DNA of 64,000 bases from Galeruca laticollis (taxonomy: Eukaryota; Arthropoda; Insecta; Coleoptera; Chrysomelidae). The notes under the pieces are model-generated. The model did no database searches. It was not told the origin of the DNA and was given only the letters and a program-made list of their open reading frames with translations. Of this stretch, positions 45,836 to 58,333 are shown in pieces. Position numbers and translations under genes: made by a program. Position 1 is the first letter of the stretch. The number at the start of each line of letters is the position of its first letter. The DNA lies in assembly GCA_963921935.1 (NCBI GenBank), contig OY998185.1:31588487-31652486 (forward strand). The letters are read 5' to 3'.

Positions 45836-46232
45836 TGTTAAAAGAAGAGAATTTTACAAATTTTACAAAATACTTATGATCCTGTGAACCGATTTTAATG
45901 AAATTTGGCACAGTAATGTAATTTCTCATTTATTTTGTAAAGCAAATAAATATGTACCAACTAAGCCAAAGTAGTGGCGCGGCAAAAAGAAGAAAGTAGC
46001 AAAAGTTACAAGAAGAGAAATCAAAGCTTCGTAAAACTGCGACTTTTTTAACATCTACCGCATTTAATAGTTCTGAAGCTATGACAAATAATTCTGATCT
46101 TGAAGTCGGAGAAATTCATAATGTAGGTACAATTGCAAAACTAGACTCTCAAAATCCAGATATTCCAAATTCATCTTCCAGGCTATATTTTACTAATTAT
46201 AATATTTTGCACGAAGTCTAAGCACTAAGTAA
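45836..46232. other. No recognisable gene
   Basis: Spacer between the decayed transposon and the TAA repeat. A short plus-strand low-complexity stretch with no recognised product. Confidence 0.4.
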
Positions 46233-46257
46233 CAATTATTATTATTATTATTATTAT
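46233..46257. repeat. (ATT)n at the R4 3' end
   Basis: About eight ATT/TAA units directly abut the 3' end of the minus-strand R4 element. Confidence 0.9.
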
Positions 46258-46258
46258 T

Positions 46259-49200
46259 TTCCTTTTTGTGTCACCGGATTTACACCCGGCGTGTTTCAAC
46301 GACAGTCGGCCTCAACAGCAAGACTTTCCTTGGGTGTCACTATTCTAGAAATGACCTAACAATGTTTGTCGCATCCAGGATTACAGATTTTTGCATTAAT
46401 CGGTAGGTTGACTCAGGAATATCAATGTCTTTGAGGGAAGTACTTAGTTTCTTGGGAATTAGCCCCATACAGGATAAAACAACTGGAATGATCTTGACTT
46501 CTTTAAGATTCCACAATTCTTTTATTTCGGTCCTTAGCTCGGCGTATTTGCTTAATTTTTCATTGTATTTGCTTTCTGTGTTAGAATTATTTGGGATCGA
46601 TATGTCAATAAGCAGAGCTTGCTTGGATTGTTTATTAATGACTGTGATGTCCGGCCTGTTGTGTCGTACTGTTACGTCCGTCATGATAGTTTTATCCCAG
46701 TAGATCTTAACATACTGATTTTCGATAACTGGAGGGGGCTTATATTTGTAATATGGCTCGTTGTTTTGTGGATCAAGGTTAAGTTTTTTCAGTACTTCTA
46801 GGTATACTACTGTGGCAACTTTGTTGTGTCGTTCTAGATATTTAGTTTCAGCTATGCTTTGGCAACTAGAAAGAATGTGTTCAATCGTTTCTTGACTTCT
46901 GTTGCACTTTCTGCACCTATCTGTTGGTATTTCTTCCTTCAAGATATACTTTTGGTAATTCCTCGTTTTTATAACCTGATCTTGTATACCAACCATAAAA
47001 CCTTCAGTTTCTGGGAACAGCGTTCCAGTTTTAAGCCATTCAACCGATTTAGCTTGATCTATCGTGTCTTTCTGTAAATCATTAATGAATCTTCCGTGCA
47101 ATTCTTTTGAACGCCAATTTCTAATTTTATCTTCCTTATTTCGTGTATTAAAGGGCGTAAAGTTTTCCATGCTTAGGTTTGAAGGTGTATAACCCGTATC
47201 TGTTTTCACTATGGCTTTATGAAGTTGACTATTTTGGTGGCGGAAAAAACTCCTCAAGCCTGCAATTTGCTGAGTGCAAGCTTCCACAACATCTTTTATT
47301 CCTCTACCTCCTTTTTCTCTAGGTAAATTTACCCTTTCGACGGACGCTTTTGGATGGTGTTTTCTATGTTTTGTTAGCTCGGTTCTAATCTTTCTGTTTA
47401 CTGCTTCCAGGTCCGTTTGAGTCCATTTAATTATTCCGAAGGAGTACTGAAGAGCGGATATGGCGTAGCTATTTATGGCCGTGGTAAGGTTTCTTGAATT
47501 TAGTTTACTTTTTAAGAGGTTGTAAAGGCGTTTTTCGAATTCGGTGGTTAATATGGCTTTTATTTTTTTTGTTCTATTTTGTGTGTCTGAAGGATTCCTA
47601 AGTACTTGTAGGGTTTGTCTGTCATGGCTTCAATATATTAGCCTGGCTCTAGTTCTATAGGTTCTCCTTCTTTCAGCTTTCCCTTTTCAACCGATACAGT
47701 TTGGCATTTTTCCATACCAAACGACATTCCGACATCTGTGCTCCACTGGTGCATGAGTTTTAAGTTGGATTCTAGGTGTTTTTTGCACGCGGCATATAGT
47801 TTCAGATCATCCATAAAGAATAGATGACTTATGGTTGTTGAGTTTCGATCCGCTCTAATAGTTGCTCCATATCCTGAGTGGTTGAGGCCACGTGATAATG
47901 GGTTTAAACACAAGCAGAACCATAGAGCGGAAAGTGTATCTCCTTGAAAGATTCCTCTTTTAATACTGATAGATTCAGTTTCTAGTTCTGTGTGACTTAG
48001 GTTAATTTTGAGTTTTGTTTTCCAATTACTCATAGTACTTTTTAGAAACCTAACCACCACAGGGTGTATATTGTAAATTTCCAAAGTTTTTATTAACCAA
48101 CTGTGGGGCACTGAGTCGAAAGCTTTCCGATAGTCTATATAAGCCATGTATAGATTTCTGTTCTTCTTTCTGATTTGTTCCAATATCACATTATCGATTG
48201 TTATTTGTTCCTTGCAGCCCATATATTTTCTTTTGTACCCTTTCTGCTCCTCAGTTAGAATATCATTAGTTTCTAGGTATGCGTACAGTTTATCACATAG
48301 TGCTGCAGTGAAGATTTTGTACATTGTAGGAAGGCACGTGATGGGTCTATATTGAGAAGGATCTTGGGTTTGATCAGATTTTGGAAGAAGATAAGTTACA
48401 CCATTTGTAAGGAAGTCTGGTAGTTGGTCAGGGTTTCTTAGAGCGATATTAAATTGGTTGGTCAGGTGATGATGGGTAGCCGTAAGTTTTTTGTACCAGA
48501 AATTTTGGATACCGTCGTTCCCTGGTGCTTTCCAGTTGGCCAAGTTTTTTATTACCTTTTTTAGATCTTGTAATGTAAATATTATTTCTTGCATATGTAG
48601 ATGGTTGTTGTTCTGAATTTCTGTTTTGATCCAAGGTGTATTTTCCTGGTGTTCGATTTCCTTCGACCACATTCCTTCCCAAAATGTCTGTAAATCCTCC
48701 TTCTTTGGCGGTTGTCCTTTAGAACCAGGTTGTTTGTTAAACGATCTATAGAAGCCCTTCTGATTTTATGAAAAGAAGTTGTTTTGGATTTTGCGTTGGT
48801 AGCTCTCCTGATATCTTTTTAATCTTTTAGAAGCAACTGCAAGTTTTTGTTTCCAGGTATCTAAGGTATCATCTATAATTGTTTTTATTTCATTTGTTGT
48901 TTTTCCTTCCAGCTGTTGTTTAATCTGGACCGGGATTTTATTTAGCAGCTTTTTGGATTTTTGCCCATTTGCTATTTGTTGAATTCTACCAATTTCTTTT
49001 CTCAAATTCTCGATTTTGGTACTAAGTCTTTGTTCCCATCTCGGTTTTTGAGGTGTACGTGTCTTAGGTGCTTCTAGTATTTTTTGTTTGTTGACTTTGA
49101 TTGTTGCTAAAGCTGCGCAATACACGTGAAGATGTATTTCCTCGAGGTTCATATCTGCATCCAATTGACTTTCCAGAATTTGATTAGCAATTCCTAAGAG

Positions 49201-50074
49201 AGAGTGTGTGTTTGGAGTATAAATGAGTTTTGGTAGCGCCGGCCGGCTGGCAGGGTCGGATCCTCTGAATTCAGTAAGATGTTGTTGGTAGTTTTCTTCC
49301 CATAATGTTTGACGGTTGATTACTGAGGGTCGAAGACTTAATAGTGGTAGGTCAGCTTCAGGTCCTCTACTTTCTTGTTCCTGAGTCTCTGGGGTTTCAT
49401 TTATAGGCTGTTGATTAATCTCCCTCTCCACCTCTGCCCTTATTTGTTCGATTGCAGGTAGAGGTATTAGGTTATTTCTTATGATAGCTCTACGTTGATC
49501 TGCTATTCGTTGTTCTGAGAGGTGATTTAAGTGTGGCATTCTCTCAATGAAGTGATTATGCAGTCGCATGCGGTACATCGTCATATCAGTCTCCAGAGCC
49601 GTAACTGTGAAAAACGAACGTATTACTTGTTTGTTGGTTACATTGTCCCATTTCATACGTCGTCTTTCTGATTGTGCCTGATTTGGTTCAGTGGGTGCGA
49701 CAGGCTGTCGCACAACACGTCTCCGAGGCGCCGTAGGTTCAAGCGGTTGATGGGGTACATTTCGATGAGCGGTGCCCCCACCATTCTCATCTACATGCTG
49801 GACATCCTGACGGTTCCGATTGGAAGGACCAGCATCTAATCCTTCCCCGCCCGAGTAACGATTTCTTCGTGTGTTGAAATCACTTTTTTTTTCACACCAT
49901 ACGGGATGCTACCCCGCGTGGTGGTGGTTCTCCCTCTCGCGTTAGCCCATCTGCTGCAGATCTGCCACCGGGGATGGTTACCCGATCCCGAATCTCCAGA
50001 GATAGTTACCAGGAGGTGCGAGCAGGAATTGGTAGGAGAGGCTATAAGAGACGCTTCACTACCATTTTAACCCC
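46259..50074 (-). mobile_element. R4/Dong-type non-LTR retrotransposon in a TAA repeat
   Basis: On the minus strand a ~3.8-kb element runs from a GC-richer leader (about 50074-49860) through one long coding region (N-terminal domain, RT, thumb, Cys/His finger, restriction-like endonuclease) to a short 3' tail at 46259. TAA/TTA repeats lie at both ends (46233-46257 and 50075-50197). Dong elements are known to sit in TAA repeats, and that fits this site. The element appears nearly full length with very few lesions. Confidence 0.88.
46340..49880 (-). pseudogene. R4/Dong-type polyprotein (RT and REL endonuclease), few lesions
   Basis: The N-terminal part is open from about 49880 to 48769, with no obvious ATG until it is well under way. 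It has a helical Myb-like motif (RRRMKWDNVTNKQVIRSFF, then SEQRIADQRRAIIRNN). After a TAA at 48766-48768 the same frame continues as the RT: NWKAPGNDGIQNFWY, YRPITCLPTMYKIFTA, YMAYIDYRKAFDSVPHSW, RGIFQGDTLSALWF and LFFMDDLKLYA (FxDD-type active site). Another stop falls at 47638-47640, then a frame change at an A run near 47565, after which the thumb and C-terminus are open to 46340. The C-terminus has CRKCNRSQETIEHILSSC (CCHC finger) and RPDITVINKQ...LLIDISIP, the restriction-like endonuclease centre. Two stops and one frameshift are all that separate it from an intact ORF. Confidence 0.88.
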
Positions 50075-50198
<124 letters not shown>

Positions 50199-50416
50199 TG
50201 TTATTATCAAATTAAAATAATGGAGATATTATTTCATGCTTTGGGAAAATTATCCGCCGAAATTCATACTCGTTACAAACATTCCAACCAAGTAACTCAG
50301 ATAGGTTTTTCCCTGTTATATTTAATTTTGTTTATCCTCCAATGTTATCAGACACAAAGAAACATTTCAAAATTTCATGATCGAAGGCTTGTTATGAAAT
50401 TCGATTACATACTACG

Positions 50417-50737
50417 ATGAATGACAAAATAAACGATTTTTGCCAATTAATTAATACAAGAATAGATAATAATACATACGTATATTCAACACAGCATATT
50501 GTTTTAAACAGGTGGTTCAGTTTTTGTTCCGTAATAATCCAAATAAATGGATTTAGAGCTTTAATTGTAAGATTGGAAAACCATTCTGGAATTTTAAAAT
50601 ATAACAACCACATTGATAGTATTCAATGTGATGGTTTAAAAAGTTTTATTCAAATTTTAATAAAAATTCTGGGTGAAATATCTAGTGAAAATTATCGAAA
50701 ATTATATTTCCGCGATGAAGCTCACCAAAATTATTAA
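50417..50737 (+). CDS. 106-codon ORF, unrecognised
   Basis: It starts MNDKINDFCQLINTRIDNN and contains a mildly hydrophobic centre (LNRWFSFCSVIIQINGF). I considered a relic of an ABC-transporter membrane exon because of the NRW motif, but the rest does not fit. No domain, promoter or splice evidence. It may be chance. Confidence 0.15.
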   Translation: MNDKINDFCQLINTRIDNNTYVYSTQHIVLNRWFSFCSVIIQINGFRALIVRLENHSGILKYNNHIDSIQCDGLKSFIQILIKILGEISSENYRKLYFRDEAHQNY

Positions 50738-52090
50738 AAATTACAGTTGTTATGGTGGATTTTATTTTTATTTTGATAACTATGGAAAAATGAACTTTTA
50801 TTAAACATTGATTTTGGATGGGAAGAAAGACAATTGAAATGGAAACTCTGACCATACACTTAGGAAATTGACTATTCAATTTAATTTAAACGTGCTCGAG
50901 CGAACACCGATTGTTAGGTGCTTTAGTCACTACAAAACATACGAAAAATATATCAAACAGTTTTGACAAACTATAAAGTGGCAGTGTAAAAGAAACTGAC
51001 ATTTTGAATATATCTTGAGTTCCATTTTGTATCTAGTATCGCATCTAGTCTAAGAGAAAGCTGTCTGTCTAGCGGATGCCGTGTGTTCTAACAATATACT
51101 TTTCTGGTTTCATAGACTACTAGTGAGAAAATATGTAGAAGAGGTCTTTGATGGAAATTATGACTATGGGTTTGTAGATTACATTTTGTGAGTCAGCAAG
51201 AATTGATTATTCACATGCTCATAGTTGGAGTTTCTGGTATCGTTAATTAATACTGATCACTGTATTACCACTACACCAACACTTACATCATCTGACGCGC
51301 GATTCAATAGACAAATTATCTTCTTCGGAGACTGAAGGTGAATCGGGTTCAGTATTGAAATATTGCTCACTTTTTTTCTGCTGCTAATTTAACAAAACTG
51401 TAGTACCGCGAAGTTTAAACGTCTTCTGTCATTAAGATGTTCCTTTTCGTGAGTTCATCTCAAGTATGGGTGTATTATGTTTCATCGCAACTAAGTTTGT
51501 GATTTTCACAACGATATAAATTAACTGACTCAAATTTTTATAATGAATGAAATCTCAAGGCTCATAAACACGTGCTAAGTGGTACTGTCACTCTCATGAA
51601 TCAATTCATAACATTCCATATTATTGTAGTACGAACTATCGAAAAATATCGATATGATATTTACACTATCGATATTTTTCGATAGTTAGAAAACACGAAA
51701 ACTAGATTTGACGGACGCACAGACCTTACCAATATGGGTGGGCTTGTGCTGTCCAGATTGTCCAATCATTAAAAACAAACTGATAAATATACTATTGATC
51801 TCTTGTCCTTGAAAAACAAATGTTCCACATAATAGAAGAAGATATAAACTTACAACATATTGATTTCTGATTTTTGTTTTCTGCTGTGAATTTTGATGAC
51901 GTCAGAATATTTTGGTAAATAAGTAAATATACTAGTTCATCATTAGTCTCTGAAGTCCAATTGTAGATAGATAATCTTGTGACAGGATAGGGTTTGGGAT
52001 TATGGATACGTTTATTAGCAAATCGCAAGATATTGTAGGTAATTCATTAATGACAAAGTATAACATATTTAATACTTCTCTACTATAATA
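50738..52090. other. No recognisable gene
   Basis: Unassigned AT-rich sequence containing the perfect inverted repeat at 51634-51687. Confidence 0.4.
51634..51687. repeat. Perfect 21-bp inverted repeat
   Basis: AACTATCGAAAAATATCGAT plus A (51634-51654) is exactly complementary to 51667-51687, with a 12-nt loop. It could form a cruciform or RNA hairpin. The motif TATCGATA recurs within each arm. Confidence 0.9.
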
Positions 52091-52246
52091 GTTAATTCGG
52101 CATCATCTGTCGAGTCTGAAAGGACTTTCAGCGCTTCCGGGAACCTCATATCGGACAAGCGCTCAAGGCTTAAGCCAAAAAATATTAATATGCTTTTGTT
52201 CCTGAATAAAAATTCCGACCTATTACATTCAAATAATTGTTTGTAG
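52091..52246 (+). pseudogene. hAT transposase C-terminal (dimerisation) fragment
   Basis: Fifty-one codons in frame before a TAG read SSVESERTFSASGNLISDKR, then LKPKNINMLLFLNKN, the conserved end of the hAT-family C-terminal dimerisation domain. A TTTTTT tract and AATAAA (about 52276) follow. ATAATAG just before 52091 could be a splice acceptor. The catalytic part and element ends are not visible nearby, so this is an isolated relic. Confidence 0.85.
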
Positions 52247-53750
52247 TTTTTTTCATTTAGTTTTGTTCTTAATAAAATCTGGAGTTGTTCGACATATCAC
52301 GCATCTCCCCGTCTAAATATTGATAGAAAAGTTTCTACTATCAGCCTTGCTCAATCATTCAAATCTTAACTTACTGGGAAGTTTAACTTGTGGTTTTATT
52401 GTAATATGCCAAACGAGTAGTGAATATTTTAGCTCGAGAAATCATAGGCCAATTTAAAAATGTATACGTTTCTTGAAAATTTGGGAGGGTGGTTAGGTGT
52501 ATCATTGAATGTATCATTACCCACCTAACAATTATATTCAAAATACTCAATTAACTGATTAACTCATCTGTCACAATCAAAATATTCCCAATAATCCTAA
52601 CGCAAATCATTTCATTCGCAAAGTATTGAAATACATACTCATTTACTCGAAATAATTGTCTCAAGTTTCTCATCTCCAATAATTAGAGCTTCCTCATTTT
52701 CTGTTGAATATAATCTTGGTTTTAGTCTGTTCAAATTTTGTAGATCCAATCGTTGGATATGTTAAATATTTAATGATGCCAACATTTAGAATAGTTTCAG
52801 GCAGAATCCCCGAAATTTATAACTTGGACCTTTTTGTTCGATGAAATATATAATCGATAAACTGGTTATGATCTTGCAGTGAGTAGGCAATAGACAGAAA
52901 AATTAATTTAAAAGAGGAAACTAATAGTGAACATAAGTAAATACAAATGAAATAATATAAAACAAACCAATGATACCAGTTAGAATCCTTGAGATCGAAT
53001 ATTAAATGAATATTGTTTCCTAAAAATAGAGTCATAAAGTAGAATTCACTCCGAAGAAATCTCTCCATATGATGATTTACACTTGATATCAAGAATATAT
53101 GTTGGTTTCTGTTTATATTTCTTGGTTACGCATATCTTGAATATATAATTACATTAGCAAAAGCTTCATACCTCTTAAACAGCTTTATTTTCATTGTTCC
53201 GTTGAGAAACTTAGCACTTCCATTCTCTCACATTTATGCAAAGACATAATAACTTTTTTATTACTTGAATGGACGCCCTCTAGACACATTACTAGATCTA
53301 GCACTATAGTTTGATTTATCAAACATTGTCGATGACATTGCTCTTTCCACTTTTTTAGAAATAATTATATTAGAGTCTGTCATAAAGTTCATAATATCCT
53401 TTTGTTTAGTTGGTATTGACGATATTTATTATTGCGGATGCATTGACCACAACAAATTACTGAAATTGGAGGAATATTTGGAAACTGTTGATCACTGAAC
53501 CATTTTTGAAACTGGATATTTTTTTTTCGTTTATTCAGTAGTACATGACTCGCCTTTGTTGATGATCCTGTATATCGAATGACTATTTACCAATGGCAGT
53601 TAATCAATTATTAGTATTAACATTATCCGTTCTATTATTCATTACCATAGGAAGATTTATTAAATTTGCCTAAATAATCTAATAAATTTTTAGAATACTG
53701 GATTCTTGTAGTTCAGTTTTGTTATTATTCATCTGAGTTCGATGTGAGAA
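52247..53750. other. 1.5 kb without a recognisable gene
   Basis: AT-rich. The 91-codon minus ORF at 52817-53092 lacks any motif I recognise. Confidence 0.4.
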
Positions 53751-53751
53751 A

Positions 53752-54790
53752 TCACTGTTGGTGATTAAAGCACTCTTTCTGTATACGATATCGTTCATAT
53801 TCTTCAAGTTTCAAGAACCGTCTAACAAGCTTGGAACTTGGTAAATGAAAATAACAATTGGAGTGGTTTATGGCAAGAAAGTCCTTCTCCATTACAAAAA
53901 AGTTGTGTTCTGAACCATTTAGGGTTCTGCTGGCATAACTCACAGGTAAGTAGGAGCCTATATTTCCTTCACTTGAAATAGCAACATAATCATAATTGCT
54001 TGCGTTTATGGTAAGATTAAAGGATTCTGTGAAAATGTATATTGAAATGTTGGCTCATCTATCAACAGATTTGACATATTTCAATACACCCGACATAATC
54101 TGAAACATTTATATTAATAATTGCATTTTTAACTTAGTAGTTAACGTTTCAGTCAATTTTGAAAAATCTATATAATTTTCGAATTTTAGGTATAGGGAAT
54201 TTTTCTATTGACAATATTTTATCTTGTTTTAGTGTACTCTGTACACTTTCTTGTGCGACATATGGTCCAGATGTCCTACTTCTTTTTGCAAAAATTCGAA
54301 TTTATTAATCTGAAATTCTACGTTTGAATCCATTAATCTCTTCAATACTTCTTTTAGATTCGTGAGGTTTTCCTGTTAGCTAGTACTGAATACAATTATG
54401 TCAGGTTGTTCACCTCTTGAAATATTGTCCCTGACTCCTAACCGCATAGACATGCGTACATATTCATAGTTACCATTTTCTATATTGAAAGCTATTTCCG
54501 AAATTTATACCTCAACCATTTCGAACTAATGGAAAGCACAGATGAGATTTAATGTAGTAAAGCATTGACAACGTCCAATCTTGTCTAGTGATATCTGGTA
54601 TTGGATAACGATCTCTCATTGTGATAGAATTGATTATGCGATAGTTAACAATGACACAAAGTATTGGGTTTTGAGAAGCATCAAACTATTTTGGGACTAT
54701 CCAAATGTTCTTAGACCAAGAAAACTTGGAATGCCTGATAATATTTTCATTTAACTTTTTTTAATTTCCGTTCCGATCAATCTCAGGATC
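53752..54790 (-). pseudogene. Ty3/Gypsy (17.6/297-like) RT-RNase H relic
   Basis: Minus strand from 54790: NIWIVPK, YRIINSITMRDRYPIPDIT and an NFGNSFQYRKW-type remnant of the RT palm, then FEFLQKEVGHL-like and LSIEKFPIPKI segments of the thumb side, all in shifting frames with many stops. The last 63 codons (53943-53752) read MSYASRTLNGSEHNFFVMEK and LVRRFLKLEEYERYRIQ, RNase H sequence with an internal deletion between these two parts. It differs from the Gypsy at 3005-7290 and belongs to another lineage. Long dead. Confidence 0.8.
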
Positions 54791-54894
54791 GATGAATGAT
54801 GCTTAGTAGATACATATTTCACTAGAAGTTTTAACATGTTAGCTGATTTACTTCGACGTGAAATAAATGGATTCAAAGATTTAAACTAACTTCT

Positions 54895-55497
54895 CCGCAT
54901 CTGTGAGACGCCCTGAACAATAGCTTATCATAGAAGTGGTCACTTGTATACACTTCGGAGGCTGTAAAGTGATAACAAACCAAAATTTCTCCAAAAATGT
55001 AGAACATATAGATTCAAAGGGGCCAGTTATACTGGCTCTGGTGAGCTGAAAATCTATAGAATTGATCTGTCAGACACCCTGAACAATATCCAATTATAAA
55101 ATTGGTCACGTGCATACACTTCGGAGGCTGAATCGTGCTAACAACCCTAAATGTCTCCAAAAATTACCAAAAATGTCGTACTGTAAGTACCATAGCACCG
55201 GTGGTACTGGATCTAGTGAGCTGAAAATCAAAAGGATGCATCTGTGAGTCGCTATAAGCGATATTCAATCATAAAATTGGTCACTGGTATACACCCCGGA
55301 CGCTGTATCGTGCTAACAAACCGAAATTTCTCCAATAATGACAAAAATGTGATACTTCAAGTAACACAGCACCCGTTGTTCTGGCTCTGGTGGGCTGAAT
55401 ATCGATATGGTTTATCGGTCAAATATCCTGAAAAATTATCAATCATAAAATTCATGACTTGTTACACTCCGGAGGCTGTATCGTGCTAACAAGACGT
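54895..55497 (+). repeat. ~170-bp minisatellite, about 3.5 units
   Basis: The marker CACTTCGGAGGCTG (or CACCCCGGACGCTG, CACTCCGGAGGCTG) recurs at 54951, 55117, 55292 and 55465, spacings 166, 175 and 173 bp. Other shared marks are GTGAGCTGAAAATC, GTGCTAACAA and ATTTCTCCAA. Units differ by some 15-25 per cent by eye. The 81-codon ORF at 55244 is a shadow. Confidence 0.9.
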
Positions 55498-57247
55498 GCT
55501 ACAAAAAGTGGTCGACGACAACGATGACGACGACGCCAACATACACACAGGATTTTTTTCTTAAAACAGTCTTTTCGTGTTGTTCTTGCTGGAAAATGCA
55601 AAATAACTCAATAAAAAAATCCTAAATTCCAACTTTTTTGCGGTACTTAAACCAATACTTCTCTCGCATATTAGATAAGGTTCGGCGGAAAACTAAAATA
55701 TCACTATACTCTCGTACTAGCTCTTATGAATATTATAGTTCTCCGGAATTCAAATGTTCCTACCTAAGTTTCAAAATATCAATTTCAATATTCCCTATGT
55801 AAATATTATTTTAATTTTGGATAAAAGATTGTTCGTTTTCATGAAGGTCTCAACTCAATTGACGGGTTTAGGTCTACTCAAAAGTTGGAATCTGAAGGAT
55901 TAAGATTAATTATTGAACATTCTGGGAGTACTAATATCGTGTATATGCTAAAATTATAATTTTTTACATTTTCAATATTTAAGTTTATTACTTGCCCATA
56001 ATTTTGTTTCGTTTGGAACCCAGGCTGGTATCTTTAAAAAATTATCGCAATCTCATTAGTGCAATTCGAATCGTCTGTATAATGGAGTTGGAATCTATTT
56101 TGATAATTTTGAGGTCTAGATATGTTTCTAGTAAACATATTTCGGGGGGATTGGATTTTGAAATCTTTGATTCGGGTTAAATTTAAACATTTTGGCTATT
56201 AATGTGATGATATGTATAATTCCTATTTGGAGGTTAATAAACAGTTTTTGTACGTTTTTGGAGGTTTCATGCTGACTTTTCGACTCATTTGTGGATAATT
56301 CTGCGTTGAATTTGGGTTAGGATGTGGTTGCCTATACTTTATTTTGGAAATTGGTTTCTGTCTTATGTGAAGAATTTTACGTGTTTTGATTTGAAACAAT
56401 TATTTTTGCTCATATAAACCTAGAAATAATTTGTAAAAACATTAATTTAAAGCTTTATTCAAATTTTCATGACAATTTGTCCGCATTCATGTAACTAAAT
56501 GCCAATTTTCGAAATACCCATGTAATTAAAATGTAATGTTCATTAACATTGGAATGAGATGAGAAACTTTAAGATTCTGTTATGAAATTCAAAAGTCGAT
56601 TCATTACCTCGTTTCATTTCTGATAGTTCAATATTTGATGTGAAAATATCCATTCTAGCACATGTAAAGCAAGCAGCGAATCGAGATTTTTAGTTCTCAT
56701 AGGGCAAGGATGAATATTCATATCTACTTTACCTTCCACTATTGCTAAGTTGCTGTACATCAAATATTCATTTTAAAAATCCTCTACATCTAATGTATTA
56801 TAAAATGTATTGACTTGTTTTTCAGAAATTTCATTAAACCTAGGATCTAATGCATTGTTTTAACTGAATTCTGGAACCATGTCCAGATATTCATTTTGTA
56901 AAACAGGTTATTGCGAAGTAGCCATTTTATTTAAGTTATTTGAGGGAAAAGTATTGGTGGTGCTTGATTTTTTCTCAATATTACAAAAATTTGAGTTGGA
57001 ATTTGAATCAGAATTTGTGTCCGAGATTTCCCATGTACAAATAATAGAAATTTTCTCTAAATATGAAAACACTCACAGTGTAAATATCAGTAAGTAAAAC
57101 ACAAAAACCGTACTACAGCATATATTAATACAAGATGAAGGAGCAACTAGTTTCGGCTCACTGAGCCATCATAAGGCCTGTAAAAGTTATCCTGATAGAC
57201 AAAGATCAGAAATACAAAACATATCCAATTACCTTAAATGTATATTA
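55498..57247. other. 1.7 kb without a recognisable gene
   Basis: AT-rich, beginning with a short CGACGACG run (about 55512-55536). Short ORFs at 55992 and 56879 show no recognisable motif. Confidence 0.4.
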
Positions 57248-57482
57248 GTGTTTTAAATGAAACTCACTGTTTCCAGCTAATTCCACAATATAATGAAAAT
57301 TGTTGAAAATTCTAAAAAATTGACAATTGTTTCAATAAATCATTGATTTATCGAAACAATTGTCAATTTTTTAGCATATTCAACAATTTTCATTATACTG
57401 TGGAATTAGCTAGAAACAGTGAGTTTCATTTAAATCACTAATATGAGTAGATTCCACGAAATAAGGGTCGAGACAGTTATTT
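57248..57482. repeat. PLE terminal repeat copy, palindromic
   Basis: A reverse segment (57253-57343) and a forward segment (57344-57482) give an almost perfect palindrome: GAAACTCACTGTTTC facing GAAACAGTGAGTTTC. The centre AAATCATTGATTT lies within helix II of the hammerhead-like core. Confidence 0.85.
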
Positions 57483-57688
57483 TCATTAAATGTATATATC
57501 AATCCAAATGGATAGTATTATAAAAGGAAAGCTGTCACATGTCCGTGGAATCCAGCAGAATCCAATATATGTCAGTAGGTTATAAGGGAATTATACTGTA
57601 GGGAAATATTATTAAAAAAATAGTAAGGCAAATTTACATAGTTATGTAAAACGTCTAACAAATGAAATGAAAGTAAAATAGGAAAACA

Positions 57689-58333
57689 TTAAGAAAAATT
57701 ATTAAAATTGGATAAATGTATAAAAGAGAAAAGGAAACATGGACATCGCCGTACGACAGAATATATCCGAAGCAGGAAGTTTAGTAATGTAGTAGTCGTA
57801 ATAGAAAAAAGGGGCAATGGAGAGAACCAAATGCTGACCAACAGTAAACGAAAATAATAAGTGATGGGGTAGTACCCCTCCCACAGAGGAATGAAGGGAG
57901 AATACGAAGTATAATTCCCTATTGGGACTGTAACAATAATAATTTCTTTGAAACGATGTATGATGCTTGTCAAAATTGCACACGCCGTGATGCAAGTGAG
58001 GGGAACGGCGAACATAGTAGCACTGTAAGTCTGAAGAGTAAGGTGAAGTCCATAATCCGACACTTGAATAGTAATATCCTGGAACACCGGAAACCAACCC
58101 CAAAAATTACCAAATTTTAACTTTTTATAATGTCCCAATAATCTGAATAGCAGTGACTCAGTACTATCACAAATAAGACCAGATGGTTGGCGAACTGACA
58201 AATGACAAGAACTACTGACAGCCTTCATTAACGAAATGAAAAAATTTTCAAAGCATAGATGAATAAGACAAGTTAACAATCGTGTAAAGAAATTATATGA
58301 AATACAGTATAAAGGCACGAAATCGTTTAACAT
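57689..58333 (-). other. 214-codon hydrophobic ORF beyond the PLE 3' end
   Basis: This is an unusually long open frame for this region (it starts MLNDFVPLYCISYNFF). It is rich in Phe, Leu, Ile, Tyr and Ser and has several hydrophobic stretches. I recognise no domain. It lies 3' of the minus-strand PLE coding end (about 58660), so it could be PLE 3' non-coding sequence, a small accessory ORF, or chance. An overlapping 133-codon frame shows that this stretch is simply poor in stops on this strand. Confidence 0.2.

Noticed and set aside
50417..50737. Possible ABC-transporter membrane exon (NRW motif)
   Set aside because: Only a few residues agree, and no nucleotide-binding domain or splice sites are present nearby.
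55512..55536. CGACGACG run as a coding or regulatory element
   Set aside because: A short simple-sequence run with no open frame around it.
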